Source: Pseudomonas piscis
GTDB lineage: Bacteria > Pseudomonadota > Gammaproteobacteria > Pseudomonadales > Pseudomonadaceae
NCBI RefSeq assembly: GCF_009380155.1
Contig: NZ_WHUV01000006.1
Location: 124,001 to 188,000 of the forward strand
Length of the DNA stretch: 64,000 nt
Direction: 5' to 3'
Made by a program: the position numbers and the translations under genes
Notes under the pieces: model-generated
Seen by the model: only the letters and a program-made list of their open reading frames with translations
Databases searched by the model: none
What the model was told of the DNA's origin: nothing
Part shown: positions 50,766-60,453 of the stretch, piece by piece
Position numbering within the stretch: position 1 is the first letter of the stretch
How the letters are laid out: each line of letters begins with the position of its first letter

Positions 50766-51641
50766 TCAGCCGGCGAAGGCCTGGCGGTATTCGCCCGGGG
50801 TGCCGCCCAGGGCCTGGCGGAAGCGGTTGGTGAAGTGGCTGGCGCTGGCGAAGCCGCAGGCCAGGGCGATGTCCCCCAGGGGCCGGGCGCTGCTGCGCAA
50901 CAGCAGGCGCGCCCGCTCCAGGCGCCGGGCCAGCACATATTGGTGCGGCGGCAGGCCGAAGCTTTCACGGAACATCCGCGCGAAGTGGTACTCGGAGAGG
51001 GCGCACAAGCCGGCCAGTTGGCCCAGGCTCAGGGGCGTGTCGAGCTGGCTGTCGATGTAGTCCGCCAGCAGGCGCCGTTGGTGGGCGGCCAGGCCGCCCT
51101 TGAGGCGCAGGCCCTGGCGCAGGCCGGCCTGGTTGAGCAAGGCGTGGCCGAGCATTTCGTGGGCCAGGCTGCTGGTCAGCAAGCGTTCGCCGGGCTCGTT
51201 CCAGTTCAAGCGGATCAGTTGCTGGAAGTGCCGGGTCTGCTGCGGGTCGTCGAGGAACACGCTCTCGCGCAGTTGCATCTCCCGGGGTTCGCGGTCCAGC
51301 AAGGTGACGCAACCCAGGGCGAACTGCTGTGGGCTGAAGTACACGTGGGCCAGGCGAATGTCGCCATTGATCACCCAGGCCGACTGGTGCTCGGCGGGCA
51401 GGATGCACAGCTTGCCCGGGCCGCCCATGGTCCCGGGCCGGTCGCGGCGGAAGGTACCGGTGCCGCCGGCGATGTAGCAGGACAGGGTGTGGTGGCTCGG
51501 CGCGGCATATTCCTGGGCGTCGTGATGGTTGCTCCACATGGCCGCCCACAAGCCGTCGCCCAGTTCGGCGCTGTGCTCCAGGCGCGCGTTGGGCGAGCGG
51601 TTCAGGGCTTGGAAGACTTGCAGGCTATCCAGTGCGGACAT
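50766..51641 (-). CDS. AraC-family regulator
   Basis: A 291-residue regulator with an N-terminal cupin-like sensing domain (APSHHTLSCYIAGGTGTFRR, LCILPAEHQSAWVI) and a C-terminal double helix-turn-helix (LGQLAGLCALSEYHFARMFR and PLGDIALACGFASASHFTNR). It starts at ATG 51641. Divergent from an EamA exporter with 154 bp between starts, which it probably controls. It is convergent with the propeller gene, 8 bp apart. Confidence 0.92.
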   Translation of the reverse strand: MSALDSLQVFQALNRSPNARLEHSAELGDGLWAAMWSNHHDAQEYAAPSHHTLSCYIAGGTGTFRRDRPGTMGGPGKLCILPAEHQSAWVINGDIRLAHVYFSPQQFALGCVTLLDREPREMQLRESVFLDDPQQTRHFQQLIRLNWNEPGERLLTSSLAHEMLGHALLNQAGLRQGLRLKGGLAAHQRRLLADYIDSQLDTPLSLGQLAGLCALSEYHFARMFRESFGLPPHQYVLARRLERARLLLRSSARPLGDIALACGFASASHFTNRFRQALGGTPGEYRQAFAG

Positions 51642-51795
51642 GATGGTCGAATCGCGAGGTTCGTGTGCCGATGTTGCGCATCCTACTCCGTCGTGTCCGG
51701 GCTGCCAGCCGGTTGCCGATAAAAACCGCAAGTTTGTGCAAGCGCAGGCCGGGTTCCGGGCGCGAGACTGTGTTCCTTATACGAGGAGCCGTGCC

Positions 51796-52695
51796 ATGAA
51801 CCTGTCGTTGTACTTGTTGACCGTGCTGATCTGGGGCACCACCTGGATCGCCCTGAAGCTGCAGTTGGGCGTGGTGGCGATTCCGGTATCCATCGTCTAT
51901 CGCTTCGCTCTGGCGGCCCTGGTGCTGTTCGTCCTGCTCCTGGTCAGCGGCAAGCTGCAGGCGATGAACCGCCGCGCCCACCTGATCTGCCTGGCCCAGG
52001 GCCTGTGCCTGTTCTGCCTCAACTTCATGTGTTTCCTGCATGCCAGCCAGTGGGTGCCCACTGGCCTGGTGGCGGTGGTGTTCTCCACCGCGACCTTGTG
52101 GAACGCCCTCAATGCGCGGGTGTTCTTCGGCCAGAAGATCGCCCGCAACGTGCTGTTCGGTGGCGGCCTGGGCCTGCTGGGGCTGGGGCTGCTGTTCTGG
52201 CCGGAGCTGGTAGGGCATAGCGCCAGCCCGCAAACCCTGCTCGGCCTGGGGCTGGGCCTGTTGGGCACCCTGTGTTTCTCGGCCGGCAACATGCTCTCCA
52301 GCCTGCAGCAGAAGGCCGGGCTCAAGCCCATGACCACCAATGCCTGGGGCATGGCCTACGGGGCGACGATGCTGGCGCTGTACTGCCTGGCCCAGGGCAT
52401 CGCCTTCGATGTGGAGTGGAGCACGCGCTATATCGGCTCGCTGCTGTACCTGGTGATTCCCGGCTCGGTGATCGGCTTCACCGCCTACCTGACCCTGGTG
52501 GGGCGCATGGGACCGGAGCGGGCGGCCTATTGCACGGTGTTGTTCCCGGTGGTGGCGCTGAACGTCTCGGCGGTGGTGGAAGGCTACCAGTGGACCGCCC
52601 CGGCCCTGGCCGGCCTGGTGCTGGTGATGCTGGGCAACGTGCTGGTGTTTCGCAAACCCAGGGCCTTGGCGGCAATTCCCGGGAAGCTGGCCTGA
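51796..52695 (+). CDS. EamA/DMT-family exporter
   Basis: A 299-residue transporter with ten membrane helices in two EamA repeats: N-terminal YLLTVLIWGTTWIALKLQLG and second-half LLGTLCFSAGNMLSSLQQKA. It resembles RhaT/YdcZ-like amino-acid or metabolite exporters. GAGGAG lies 6 bp before ATG 51796. The divergent AraC gene is the likely regulator. Substrate unknown. Confidence 0.88.
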   Translation: MNLSLYLLTVLIWGTTWIALKLQLGVVAIPVSIVYRFALAALVLFVLLLVSGKLQAMNRRAHLICLAQGLCLFCLNFMCFLHASQWVPTGLVAVVFSTATLWNALNARVFFGQKIARNVLFGGGLGLLGLGLLFWPELVGHSASPQTLLGLGLGLLGTLCFSAGNMLSSLQQKAGLKPMTTNAWGMAYGATMLALYCLAQGIAFDVEWSTRYIGSLLYLVIPGSVIGFTAYLTLVGRMGPERAAYCTVLFPVVALNVSAVVEGYQWTAPALAGLVLVMLGNVLVFRKPRALAAIPGKLA

Positions 52696-52749
52696 TTCTC
52701 CACGCCGGCCTGTCGCTGCCGGCGGAGGGCGATCACGTCGGTGGGAGCG

Positions 52750-53118
52750 TTACTGGCAAGGATCGGACCCATAGTCCTGATGGCCCCGGCCTGGGTAGCA
52801 TTTCACCTGGGTCGTCTTGTCGGTCACGGTCCAGCGCTCGTTCTCGATGGACAGGTTGAATATTGTCTTTTGCGCGAACACCGAGTCATCCAGCAACCCT
52901 GACTCCTCGATCTCGACCACCGCCTCGGTCGGGGACTCGCCGGTGACTTTCTGATTCACCATCACGTTGCTGGGTTCTTGCTGGAAGTGGCTGCCCATGG
53001 ACTCCAGGGCCACTATCAGCGGCGATTTGGCCGTGGGGCTGGTCGCCTGTGCTGGTGATTGCTGATCGCAGGCCGCGAGGAAGAACGCCGGGGCCAGGAG
53101 TAGATACTTCAACTTCAT
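52750..53118 (-). CDS. Small lipoprotein, hypothetical
   Basis: A 122-residue protein with a signal peptide and lipobox (LLLAPAFFLAAC, Cys17). The mature part is polar, with NVMVNQKVTGESPTEAVVEI and two Cys near the C-terminus (VKCYPGRGH and DPCQ) that may form a disulfide. Not recognised. It stands alone between the EamA and ghrB genes. Confidence 0.75.
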   Translation of the reverse strand: MKLKYLLLAPAFFLAACDQQSPAQATSPTAKSPLIVALESMGSHFQQEPSNVMVNQKVTGESPTEAVVEIEESGLLDDSVFAQKTIFNLSIENERWTVTDKTTQVKCYPGRGHQDYGSDPCQ

Positions 53119-53292
53119 GCAGGATCTCTCTGAGACAGTGGCCAGCCTGCGGGCATTGCCTTGGCAGGGCAGGTTGGCCAAGCGGGCTTGGCCATCTGAC
53201 TGGTGGCGCAGGTTTTCGTTCATCGCCCGCCGGCTGTGCCTGGCTATGCGGTTGTGGGCGCGAAGTGGGCCGGGGGTATCGTTTACCGGCTG

Positions 53293-54270
53293 TTACTGGG
53301 CCTTCCACACCTGCGGGTTGACCAGGTCCTGGGGGCGCTGGCCCAGCAGGGCGCTGCGCAGGTTGCTCATGGCGCGCTCGGCCATGGCGTCGCGGGTCTC
53401 GGTGGTGGCCGAGCCAACATGGGGCAGGGTCAGGGCGTTGGACAATTGGAACAGCGGCGATTGCGCCAGCGGTTCCTTCTCGTACACGTCCAGGCCGGCA
53501 CCGCGGATCTGGCCGCTTTGCAGGGCTTGGACCAACGCCGGCTCGTCCACTACCGGGCCACGGGAAATGTTCACCAGGATCGCGCTGGGCTTCATCAGCG
53601 CCAGTTCGCGCTGGCCGATCAGGTGCCGGGTCTGCTCGCTCAGCGGCACCACCAGGCAGACGAAGTCGGCCTCGGCCAGCAACTGCTCGAGGCTGCGGTA
53701 CTGCGCCCCCAGCTCCTGTTCCAGGGCGCTCTTGCGGCTGTTGCCGCTATAGAGGATCGGCATGCCGAAGCCCAGGCGACCGCGGCGGGCGATGGCCGCG
53801 CCGATATTGCCCATGCCGACTATCCCCAGGGTCTTGCCATGCACATCGCAGCCGAACAACGCCGGGCCGACGCTGGCCTGCCACTGCCCGGCCTTGGTCC
53901 AGGCGTCCAGCTCGGCGACCCGGCGCGCACTGCCCATGAGCAGGGCGAAGGCCAGGTCGGCGGTGCTTTCGGTGAGCACATCGGGGGTGTTGGTGAGCAT
54001 CAGCCCGCGTTCGTTGAAGTAGTCCAGGTCGTAGTTGTCGTAGCCCACCGAGATGCTTGACACCACTTCCAGCTGCGTCGCGTGTTCCAGCTGCGCGCGC
54101 CCCAGCTTGCGGCCGACGCCGATCAGGCCGTGGGCCCGGGGCAGGGCTTCGTTGAATTGGGCGGCGATATCCCCCTGCTTGGGATTGGGCACTATGACTT
54201 CGAAGTCCTGTTGCAGGCGTTCGGTCATCTGGGCAGTGATGCGGCTGAAGGCTAGTACGGTCTTTTTCAT
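53293..54270 (-). CDS. ghrB: Glyoxylate/hydroxypyruvate/2-ketogluconate reductase
   Basis: A 325-residue D-isomer-specific 2-hydroxyacid dehydrogenase close to E. coli GhrB: SSISVGYDNYDLDYFNERG, the NAD(P) fold GKTLGIVGMGNIGAAIARRG, then NISRGPVVDEPALVQAL and catalytic His in LPHVGSATTETR. It reduces glyoxylate, hydroxypyruvate or 2-ketogluconate. ATG 54270 begins the conserved MKKTVLAFSR; the upstream 13 residues are not needed. Monocistronic. Confidence 0.92.
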   Translation of the reverse strand: MKKTVLAFSRITAQMTERLQQDFEVIVPNPKQGDIAAQFNEALPRAHGLIGVGRKLGRAQLEHATQLEVVSSISVGYDNYDLDYFNERGLMLTNTPDVLTESTADLAFALLMGSARRVAELDAWTKAGQWQASVGPALFGCDVHGKTLGIVGMGNIGAAIARRGRLGFGMPILYSGNSRKSALEQELGAQYRSLEQLLAEADFVCLVVPLSEQTRHLIGQRELALMKPSAILVNISRGPVVDEPALVQALQSGQIRGAGLDVYEKEPLAQSPLFQLSNALTLPHVGSATTETRDAMAERAMSNLRSALLGQRPQDLVNPQVWKAQ

Positions 54271-54375
54271 CGCGAAGCGGCTCGTCAGGCGGGGGAAAAT
54301 GCTTGGCACGCTAACATCAAACAGCCCGTTCCATGGGCTTTTTCTGGCCTGGCCCCCGCGCCAGGGACCGGTTGT

Positions 54376-55344
54376 TCAATGCCCGGAGCGGGCGCTGGCC
54401 AGGGTGCCGCTCAGCTCATAGGACGCCAGCTCGGTCTGGTTCGCGGCGAGGATCTCGGGCAACGAACCGCGCAGGTACTCGACCCAGGTCTTGATCTTGG
54501 CGTCCAGGTACTGGCGCGAGGGGTAGATGGCGTAGAGGTTCAGCTCCTGGGAGCGGTACTTGGGCATGACCCGCACCAGGGTGCCGTTGCGCAAGGCCTC
54601 GATGGCGGCGTACACCGGCAGCACGCCGATGCCCATGCCGCTGATGATCGCGGCCTTCATGGCGTCGGCCGAGTTCACCAGGAACGGCGAGCTGTTGATG
54701 GTGACCATCTCCTGGCCTTCCGGACCGTCGAAGGCCCACTTCTCCAGGGGAATCACCGGACTCACCAGGCGCAGGCAGGCATGGTGCAGCAGGTCGCTGG
54801 GCTTCTGCGGGCAGCCGTGGGCCTTCACGTAGGCTGGCGAGGCGCAGACGATGCTGTAGGTGATCCCCAGGCGCTGGGACACGAACCCCGAATCGGGCAG
54901 CTCGCTGGCCAGGACGATGGACACGTCGTAGCCCTCGTCCAGCAGGTCCGGCACGCGGTTGGCCATGGTCAGGTCGAAGGTCACGTCCGGGTGCGACTTG
55001 CGATAGCGGGCGATGGCGTCGATCACGAAGTGCTGGCCGATGCCGGTCATGGTGTGGACTTTCAACTGGCCGGCGGGACGGGCATGGGCATCGCTGGCCT
55101 CGGCCTCGGCTTCCTCGACGTAGGCCAGGATCTGCTCGCAGCGCAGTAGGTAGCGCTTGCCGGCCTCGGTCAGGGCGATACGTCGGGTGGTGCGGTTGAG
55201 CAAGCGGGTTTGCAGGTGCGCCTCGAGATTGGAGACGGCACGCGAGACGTTGGCCGTGGTGGTGTCCAGTTGCACGGCAGCGGCGGTGAAGCTGCCGGCT
55301 TCGGCGACACAACTGAAGGCACGCATGTTTTGCAAGGTGTCCAT
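54376..55344 (-). CDS. LysR-family regulator
   Basis: A 322-residue LysR protein: MDTLQNMRAFSCVAEAGSFT, TTTANVSRAVSNLEAHLQ (recognition helix) and ALTEAGKRYLLRCEQIL, then the effector domain. It belongs to the large group with the MDTLQNMRAF start that often controls neighbouring efflux or catabolic genes. Divergent from the four-gene efflux operon that begins at 55617, with 272 bp between, so it is a candidate regulator of it; in AaeR-type systems aromatic carboxylic acids are the signal. Confidence 0.88.
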   Translation of the reverse strand: MDTLQNMRAFSCVAEAGSFTAAAVQLDTTTANVSRAVSNLEAHLQTRLLNRTTRRIALTEAGKRYLLRCEQILAYVEEAEAEASDAHARPAGQLKVHTMTGIGQHFVIDAIARYRKSHPDVTFDLTMANRVPDLLDEGYDVSIVLASELPDSGFVSQRLGITYSIVCASPAYVKAHGCPQKPSDLLHHACLRLVSPVIPLEKWAFDGPEGQEMVTINSSPFLVNSADAMKAAIISGMGIGVLPVYAAIEALRNGTLVRVMPKYRSQELNLYAIYPSRQYLDAKIKTWVEYLRGSLPEILAANQTELASYELSGTLASARSGH

Positions 55345-55616
55345 GGGGTGCTCTCAAAGGAGATTGCAAATTGTGACACGAAGTTTCTGTTTTTACAGGC
55401 GTCTGGGGATACGACCAAGGGATTATCGCGTTTACGGTAACAAAGATTCACAGGAATCCCAGCTTATCGCCGAACCGACCGCCCCCTAGAATTGCGCCGA
55501 TCCGCAGGAGCCTTGCCGACGAAGCGCCGTCCGACCCGATATCCGGGCCTGGACCGTTGGCCTGCCGGCACCTGCGAGAGATTTGCCTTCCCCCTCGATC
55601 TCAGGAATTCGCAGCA

Positions 55617-57128
55617 GTGCCGCGTCGCATCAGCAGAGGGTTCAAGACCCTCAGTGTTTGGGCTTTATCGTTAGCAATCAGCGGCTGCATCGGAACCGGA
55701 GGCATTGCCCCACAAGGCAAGACACTTCCCGCTAATACATTGGCCACCGACGAGGCGATCCAGAGCGCCGCGCGGGATGCCCACTGGCCCAGTGCCCAGT
55801 GGTGGCAGGCCTATGGCGACCCGCAGCTGAACCGTTGGATCGACCTGGCCATACAAGGCAGCCCGAGCATGGCCATGGCCGCCGCCCGGGTGCGCCAGGC
55901 CAAGGCCATGGCCGGTATCGCCGAGTCGGCCGAGTCGCTGCAGGTCAAGGGCGACGCCACCCTCAAGCGCCACAACTGGCCCACCGACCCGTTCTACGGC
56001 CCCGGGGCGCTATCCAACAGCACCACCTGGGACAACAACGCCGCCCTGGGTTTCAGTTATGCGCTGGACCTGTGGGGCCGGGAAAGCAACGCCACCGAGC
56101 GCGCCGTGGACCTGGCCCACATGAGCGTGGCCGAGGCCCGCCTGGCCCAGTTGGAGCTGGTGAACAACGTGGTGCGCAGCTATATCCAGCTGTCCCTGCA
56201 CTTCGCCCAGCGCGATATCGCCCTGGCTACCCTCAAGCAGCAGCAACAGATCCTCGAGCTGGCGCAACGGCGCCTGGACGCTGGCATCGGCACGCATTTC
56301 GAGGTGAGCCAGGCCGAGGCGCCACTGCCGGAGACCCATCGCCAGATCGACGCCCTGGATGAAGAAATCGCCCTGGCCCGCAACCAGCTGGCGGCCCTGG
56401 CCGGCAAGGGGCCCGGGGAGGGTGCACAATTGCAACGGCCGAGCCTGGCCCTGGGCGTCGCGCTGAAACTGCCTTCGGCCCTGCCCGCCGAACTCCTGGG
56501 CCAGCGCCCGGACGTGGTGGCCAGCCGTTGGCAGGTGGCGGCCCAGGCCCGGGGCATCGATGTGGCCCATGCCGGGTTCTATCCCAACGTCGACCTGGTG
56601 GGCAGCATCGGCTTCATGGCCACCGGCGGCGGGGCCCTGGAGTTCCTCACCGGCAAGAAGCTCAACTACAACGTCGGCCCGGCCATCAGCCTGCCGATCT
56701 TCGATGGCGGGCGCCTGCGTTCGCAGTTGGGTGAAGCCTCGGCCGGCTACGACCTGGCCGTGGCCAAGTACAACCAGACTCTGGTGGATGCGCTCAAGGG
56801 CATTTCCGACCAGTTGATCCGTCGCGAGTCCATGGACAAGCAGCAGTCGTTCGCCGCCGAGTCGGTGGCCGCCGCGCAGAAGACCTACGACCTGGCCACC
56901 GTGGCGTTCCAGCGCGGCCTGACCGACTACCTCAATGTGCTCAATGCCCAGACCCTGCTGTTCCATCAGCAACAAGTGCAGCAGCAAGTCCAGGCCGCGC
57001 GCCTGAGCGCCCAGGCCGACCTGGTGACCGCCCTGGGCGGTGGCCTGCAAGCCGGTCGCGACGCGCCCTCCGACAAACAGATCCAAGCGCCCAAGACCCC
57101 GGCGGCCCTGGCCGTCTTTGATCACTGA
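55617..57128 (+). CDS. Outer-membrane efflux lipoprotein, NodT/OprM family
   Basis: A 503-residue TolC-like factor with a lipobox (SLAISGC) after an N-terminal signal. WWQAYGDPQLNRWIDLAIQG and the paired coiled-coil segments (residues ~70-220 and 290-440) are typical, as is PLPETHRQIDALDEEIALAR. GTG 55617 is chosen because AGGA is 10 bp upstream and the resulting signal peptide has the right length. First gene of the efflux operon; FUSC follows after 11 bp. Confidence 0.88.
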   Translation: MPRRISRGFKTLSVWALSLAISGCIGTGGIAPQGKTLPANTLATDEAIQSAARDAHWPSAQWWQAYGDPQLNRWIDLAIQGSPSMAMAAARVRQAKAMAGIAESAESLQVKGDATLKRHNWPTDPFYGPGALSNSTTWDNNAALGFSYALDLWGRESNATERAVDLAHMSVAEARLAQLELVNNVVRSYIQLSLHFAQRDIALATLKQQQQILELAQRRLDAGIGTHFEVSQAEAPLPETHRQIDALDEEIALARNQLAALAGKGPGEGAQLQRPSLALGVALKLPSALPAELLGQRPDVVASRWQVAAQARGIDVAHAGFYPNVDLVGSIGFMATGGGALEFLTGKKLNYNVGPAISLPIFDGGRLRSQLGEASAGYDLAVAKYNQTLVDALKGISDQLIRRESMDKQQSFAAESVAAAQKTYDLATVAFQRGLTDYLNVLNAQTLLFHQQQVQQQVQAARLSAQADLVTALGGGLQAGRDAPSDKQIQAPKTPAALAVFDH

Positions 57129-57139
57129 AGCAGGTTTCG

Positions 57140-59347
57140 ATGACTTCCTTGCCCGCACCCTTGCGCTGGCTGTATTCCCTTGAGTGGCGCCGGGGTTTCT
57201 TCGACTGGGCACGCAGCGATGGCGTGACCTGGGTCTATATCTTCAAGGTGCTGGCGGCGGCGTTCCTCACCCTGTGGCTGGCCATGCGCCTGGAGTTGCC
57301 GCAGCCGCGCACGGCGATGATCACCGTGTTCATCGTCATGCAGCCGCAGAGTGGCCAGGTGTTCGCCAAGAGCTTCTATCGCTTCCTCGGCACCCTGGCC
57401 GGCTCGGCGGTGATGGTGGCGCTGATCGCCTTGTTCGCCCAGAACACCGAGCTGTTCCTGGGCTCGCTGGCGATCTGGGTCGGTATCTGCTCGGCTGGCG
57501 CTGCGCGCTATCGCAACTTCCGCGCCTATGGCTTCGTCCTCGCCGGCTACACCGCGGCCATGGTCGGCCTGCCGGCCCTGGCCCACCCGGAAGGCGCCTT
57601 CATGGCGGCGGTCTGGCGGGTGCTGGAGATCTCCTTGGGGATTCTCTGCTCGACCCTGGTCAGCGCCGCGATCCTGCCGCAGACCGCCAGTGCCGCCATG
57701 CGCAACGCCCTGTACCAGCGCTTCGGGGTGTTTGCGATGTTCGTCACCGATGGCCTGCGCGGGCGCAGCCAGCGCGACATTTTTGAAAGCAGCAACGTGC
57801 GCTTCATCGCCGAGGCGGTGGGCCTGGAAGGGCTGCGCAGCGTCACCGTGTTCGAAGACCCGCACATGCGTCGGCGCAACGGTCGCCTGAGCCGCTTGAA
57901 CAGCGAGTTCATGGGCATCACCACGCGCTTCAACGCCCTGCACCAGTTGCTCGAGCGCCTGCGCAGCAGCGGTGCCGATCACGTCGTGGCGGCGATCAAG
58001 CCTGGGCTCTACGACCTGGCTGAGCTGCTGGACGGGTTCTCCGGCCGGGCCCTGACCAGCCCCGACGCGGCCCGCCTGGCCACGGCGCTGGCGGTTTATA
58101 AAGGCGAGCTGCCGGCACGGGTGCGCAGCCTGCGCGCGGCGTTCCAGGAAACCGCCCCCAGCGATGCCGAACAGCTGGATTTCCATACCGCCTACGAGCT
58201 GCTGTACCGCTTCGTCGACGAACTGCACAGCTACGCCCAGACCCACGCCTCCCTGGCCGAGCACAGCCATGAGCGCGAGCGCTGGGACGAACCCTACACC
58301 CCGCAGACCAACTGGCTGGCCTCGGCCGCCTCGGGGATTCGCGCCGCCTTCGTCCTGGTGGTGCTGGGCAGCTACTGGGTCGCCACCGCCTGGCCCAGTG
58401 GCGCCACCATGACCCTGATCGCAGCCGCCACCATCGGCCTGTCGGCCGCCACCCCCAACCCCAAGCGCATGGCGTTCCAGATGGCCTGCGGCACCTTCAT
58501 CGGCGCCGTGGTGGGGTTCGTCGAGATGTTCTTCGTGTTCCCCTGGCTCGACGGCTTCCCGCTGCTGTGCCTGACCTTGGCGCCAGTGATCGTGCTGGGC
58601 TCGTTCCTGGCCTCGCGGCCCAAGTACGCCGGGGTCGGCCTGGGCTTGCTGATCTTCTTCAGCACCGGCTCGGTGCCGGACAACCTGACGATCTACAACC
58701 CCTACACCTTCATCAATGACTACATCGCCATGGTCATGGGCATGCTGGTCTGCGCCGCGGCCGGGGCGATCATCCTGCCGCCCAACAGCCGCTGGCTGTG
58801 GCGCCGCCTGGAGCAGGACCTGCGCGGCCAGGTGGTGTATGCCATCAGCGGCAAGCTCAAGGGCCTGGCGTCGAGCTTCGAAAGCCGCACTCGCGACCTG
58901 CTGCACCAGGCCTATGGCCTGGCGGTGGGCCAGCCCAAGGTGCAGAGCGAGCTGCTGCGCTGGATGTTCGTGGTGCTGGAGGTCGGCCACGCCATCATCG
59001 AGCTGCGCAAGGAGCAGGCGATCCTCCCGGTGCACCCGGCCTATGCCGAATCCCAGCCCTGGCGCCAGGCGATCCGGGTCATGGGCCGTTCCCTGGTGCG
59101 GCTGTTCCTGCAGCCTAGCCAGAGCAACCTGGAGCGCGGGCTGATCGCCGTGGACCATGCCATCAGCCGGGTCCAGGCCACCGACGAACCCTTCGCCCCG
59201 CACTTCGACACCTCGGCCCTGCGCCGGGTGAAGAGCTACCTGCATTTCATCCGTACTTCATTGCTCGACCCGCAATCGCCGCTGGCGGCCTATGCCGTGG
59301 CCAAGCCGGCGGTGCCTGCACCCCAAGGACCTGCACATGCCTCGTGA
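57140..59347 (+). CDS. FUSC-family inner-membrane efflux protein (AaeB-like)
   Basis: A 735-residue protein with two sets of about five membrane helices (residues ~30-190 and ~395-560) and two large soluble parts, as in AaeB/YccS. MRLELPQPRTAMITVFIVMQ in the first half and GIRAAFVLVVLGSYWVATAW in the second are FUSC signatures. It would pump aromatic acids or fusaric-acid-like compounds with the adaptor and outer-membrane factor of the same operon. Its stop overlaps the DUF1656 gene by 11 bp. Confidence 0.92.
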   Translation: MTSLPAPLRWLYSLEWRRGFFDWARSDGVTWVYIFKVLAAAFLTLWLAMRLELPQPRTAMITVFIVMQPQSGQVFAKSFYRFLGTLAGSAVMVALIALFAQNTELFLGSLAIWVGICSAGAARYRNFRAYGFVLAGYTAAMVGLPALAHPEGAFMAAVWRVLEISLGILCSTLVSAAILPQTASAAMRNALYQRFGVFAMFVTDGLRGRSQRDIFESSNVRFIAEAVGLEGLRSVTVFEDPHMRRRNGRLSRLNSEFMGITTRFNALHQLLERLRSSGADHVVAAIKPGLYDLAELLDGFSGRALTSPDAARLATALAVYKGELPARVRSLRAAFQETAPSDAEQLDFHTAYELLYRFVDELHSYAQTHASLAEHSHERERWDEPYTPQTNWLASAASGIRAAFVLVVLGSYWVATAWPSGATMTLIAAATIGLSAATPNPKRMAFQMACGTFIGAVVGFVEMFFVFPWLDGFPLLCLTLAPVIVLGSFLASRPKYAGVGLGLLIFFSTGSVPDNLTIYNPYTFINDYIAMVMGMLVCAAAGAIILPPNSRWLWRRLEQDLRGQVVYAISGKLKGLASSFESRTRDLLHQAYGLAVGQPKVQSELLRWMFVVLEVGHAIIELRKEQAILPVHPAYAESQPWRQAIRVMGRSLVRLFLQPSQSNLERGLIAVDHAISRVQATDEPFAPHFDTSALRRVKSYLHFIRTSLLDPQSPLAAYAVAKPAVPAPQGPAHAS

Positions 59348-59537
59348 AATCGCCTTCCATGGCGTTTACATGCCGACCATGACCCTGATGTTCTTCATCG
59401 CCGCGGCCCTGGCCTGGGCCCTGGACCGGTTCATCTCCGGTTATGACCTGTATCGCTTCTTCTGGCACCCGGCGCTGCTGCGCCTGAGCCTGTTCTGCTG
59501 TCTGTTCGGCGCCATGGCGCTCACTGTCTACCGTTGA
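59337..59537 (+). CDS. DUF1656 small membrane protein (AaeX-like)
   Basis: A 66-residue protein with two membrane helices and the AaeX/DUF1656 N-terminus PREIAFHGVYMPTMTLMFFI. AAGGA precedes ATG 59337. It is always found between a FUSC permease and its adaptor; its role is unknown. Confidence 0.9.
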   Translation: MPREIAFHGVYMPTMTLMFFIAAALAWALDRFISGYDLYRFFWHPALLRLSLFCCLFGAMALTVYR

Positions 59538-59547
59538 GACCCCCGCA

Positions 59548-60411
59548 ATGAAAAAGTTCTTCAGCCTGCTCGCCACCCTGCTCGTGCTGGCCCTGGCCCT
59601 GTGGATCGGCCGTACCCTGTGGGAGCACTACATGTACACCCCCTGGACCCGCGATGGACGAGTGCGCGCCGACGTCATCAATGTCGCCGCCGACGTCACC
59701 GGCGAGGTGGTGGACGTACCGGTCAAGGACAACCAGCTGGTGCACAAGGGCGACTTGCTGATGCAGATCGACCCCGAGCACTACCAGATCGCGGTCAAGC
59801 AGGCGCAATCGCTGGTGGCCTCGAAAAAGGCCACCTGGGAGATGCGCAAGGTCAACGCCCGGCGCCGCGCCGACCTGGACAGCCTGGTGATCTCCAAGGA
59901 AAACCGCGACGACGCCGGCAACATCGCCGACTCGGCCCTGGCCGACTACCAACACGCCCAGGCCCAGCTGGAAGCCGCCGAACTCAACCTGGCGCGCACC
60001 CAGGTACGGGCGGCGGTGGACGGCTACGTCACCAACCTCAACGTGCACCGTGGCGACTATGCGCGCGTCGGTGAACCGAAGATGGCGGTGGTGGACATGA
60101 ATTCGTTCTGGGTCTACGGCTTCTTCGAGGAAACCAAGCTGCCCCACGTGCGCGTGGGCGATAAAGCCGACATGCAGTTGATGAGCGGCCAGGTACTCAA
60201 GGGCCATGTGGAAAGCATTTCCCGGGGGATCTACGACCGTGACAACCCCGAGAGCCGCGAGCTGATCGCCGACGTCAACCCGACCTTCAACTGGGTACGC
60301 CTGGCCCAGCGGGTGCCGGTACGCATCCATATCGACGAGGTGCCCGAGGGCGTGCTGCTGGCGGCGGGCATCACCTGCACCGTGGTGGTCCGCCAAGACC
60401 CGCAGGACTGA
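59548..60411 (+). CDS. Periplasmic adaptor (membrane fusion) protein, AaeA-like
   Basis: A 287-residue adaptor with an N-terminal membrane anchor (residues 4-22), the biotinyl/lipoyl-like halves (VAADVTGEVVDVPVKDNQLV then HKGDLLMQID, and AAVDGYVTNLNVHRGDYARV) around a short helical hairpin, and a beta-barrel domain (FFEETKLPHVRVGDKADMQL). It joins the FUSC pump to the outer-membrane factor. Last gene of the operon, 11 bp after DUF1656. Confidence 0.93.
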   Translation: MKKFFSLLATLLVLALALWIGRTLWEHYMYTPWTRDGRVRADVINVAADVTGEVVDVPVKDNQLVHKGDLLMQIDPEHYQIAVKQAQSLVASKKATWEMRKVNARRRADLDSLVISKENRDDAGNIADSALADYQHAQAQLEAAELNLARTQVRAAVDGYVTNLNVHRGDYARVGEPKMAVVDMNSFWVYGFFEETKLPHVRVGDKADMQLMSGQVLKGHVESISRGIYDRDNPESRELIADVNPTFNWVRLAQRVPVRIHIDEVPEGVLLAAGITCTVVVRQDPQD

Positions 60412-60413
60412 GC

Positions 60414-60443
60414 CGCCAGCCGCCGGCGAAACAGCGGCTGGCG
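60414..60443. terminator. Hairpin between convergent genes
   Basis: CGCCAGCCGC (60414-60423) and GCGGCTGGCG (60434-60443) form a perfect 10-bp GC stem with a 10-nt loop, between the stops of the adaptor gene and the convergent lipoprotein gene. No T run follows on either strand, so termination is plausible but not certain. Confidence 0.5.
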
Positions 60444-60453
60444 CGGGAGTGCG

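Noticed and set aside
54324..54345. Small hairpin AGCCC/GGGCT followed by T5 as terminator of the LysR gene
   Set aside because: The T tract points rightwards, whereas the genes on both sides run leftwards, and the stem is only 5 bp.
57122..59245. A 707-codon antisense frame across the FUSC gene
   Set aside because: Low-complexity Gln/His/Gly composition and complete overlap with a recognised permease.
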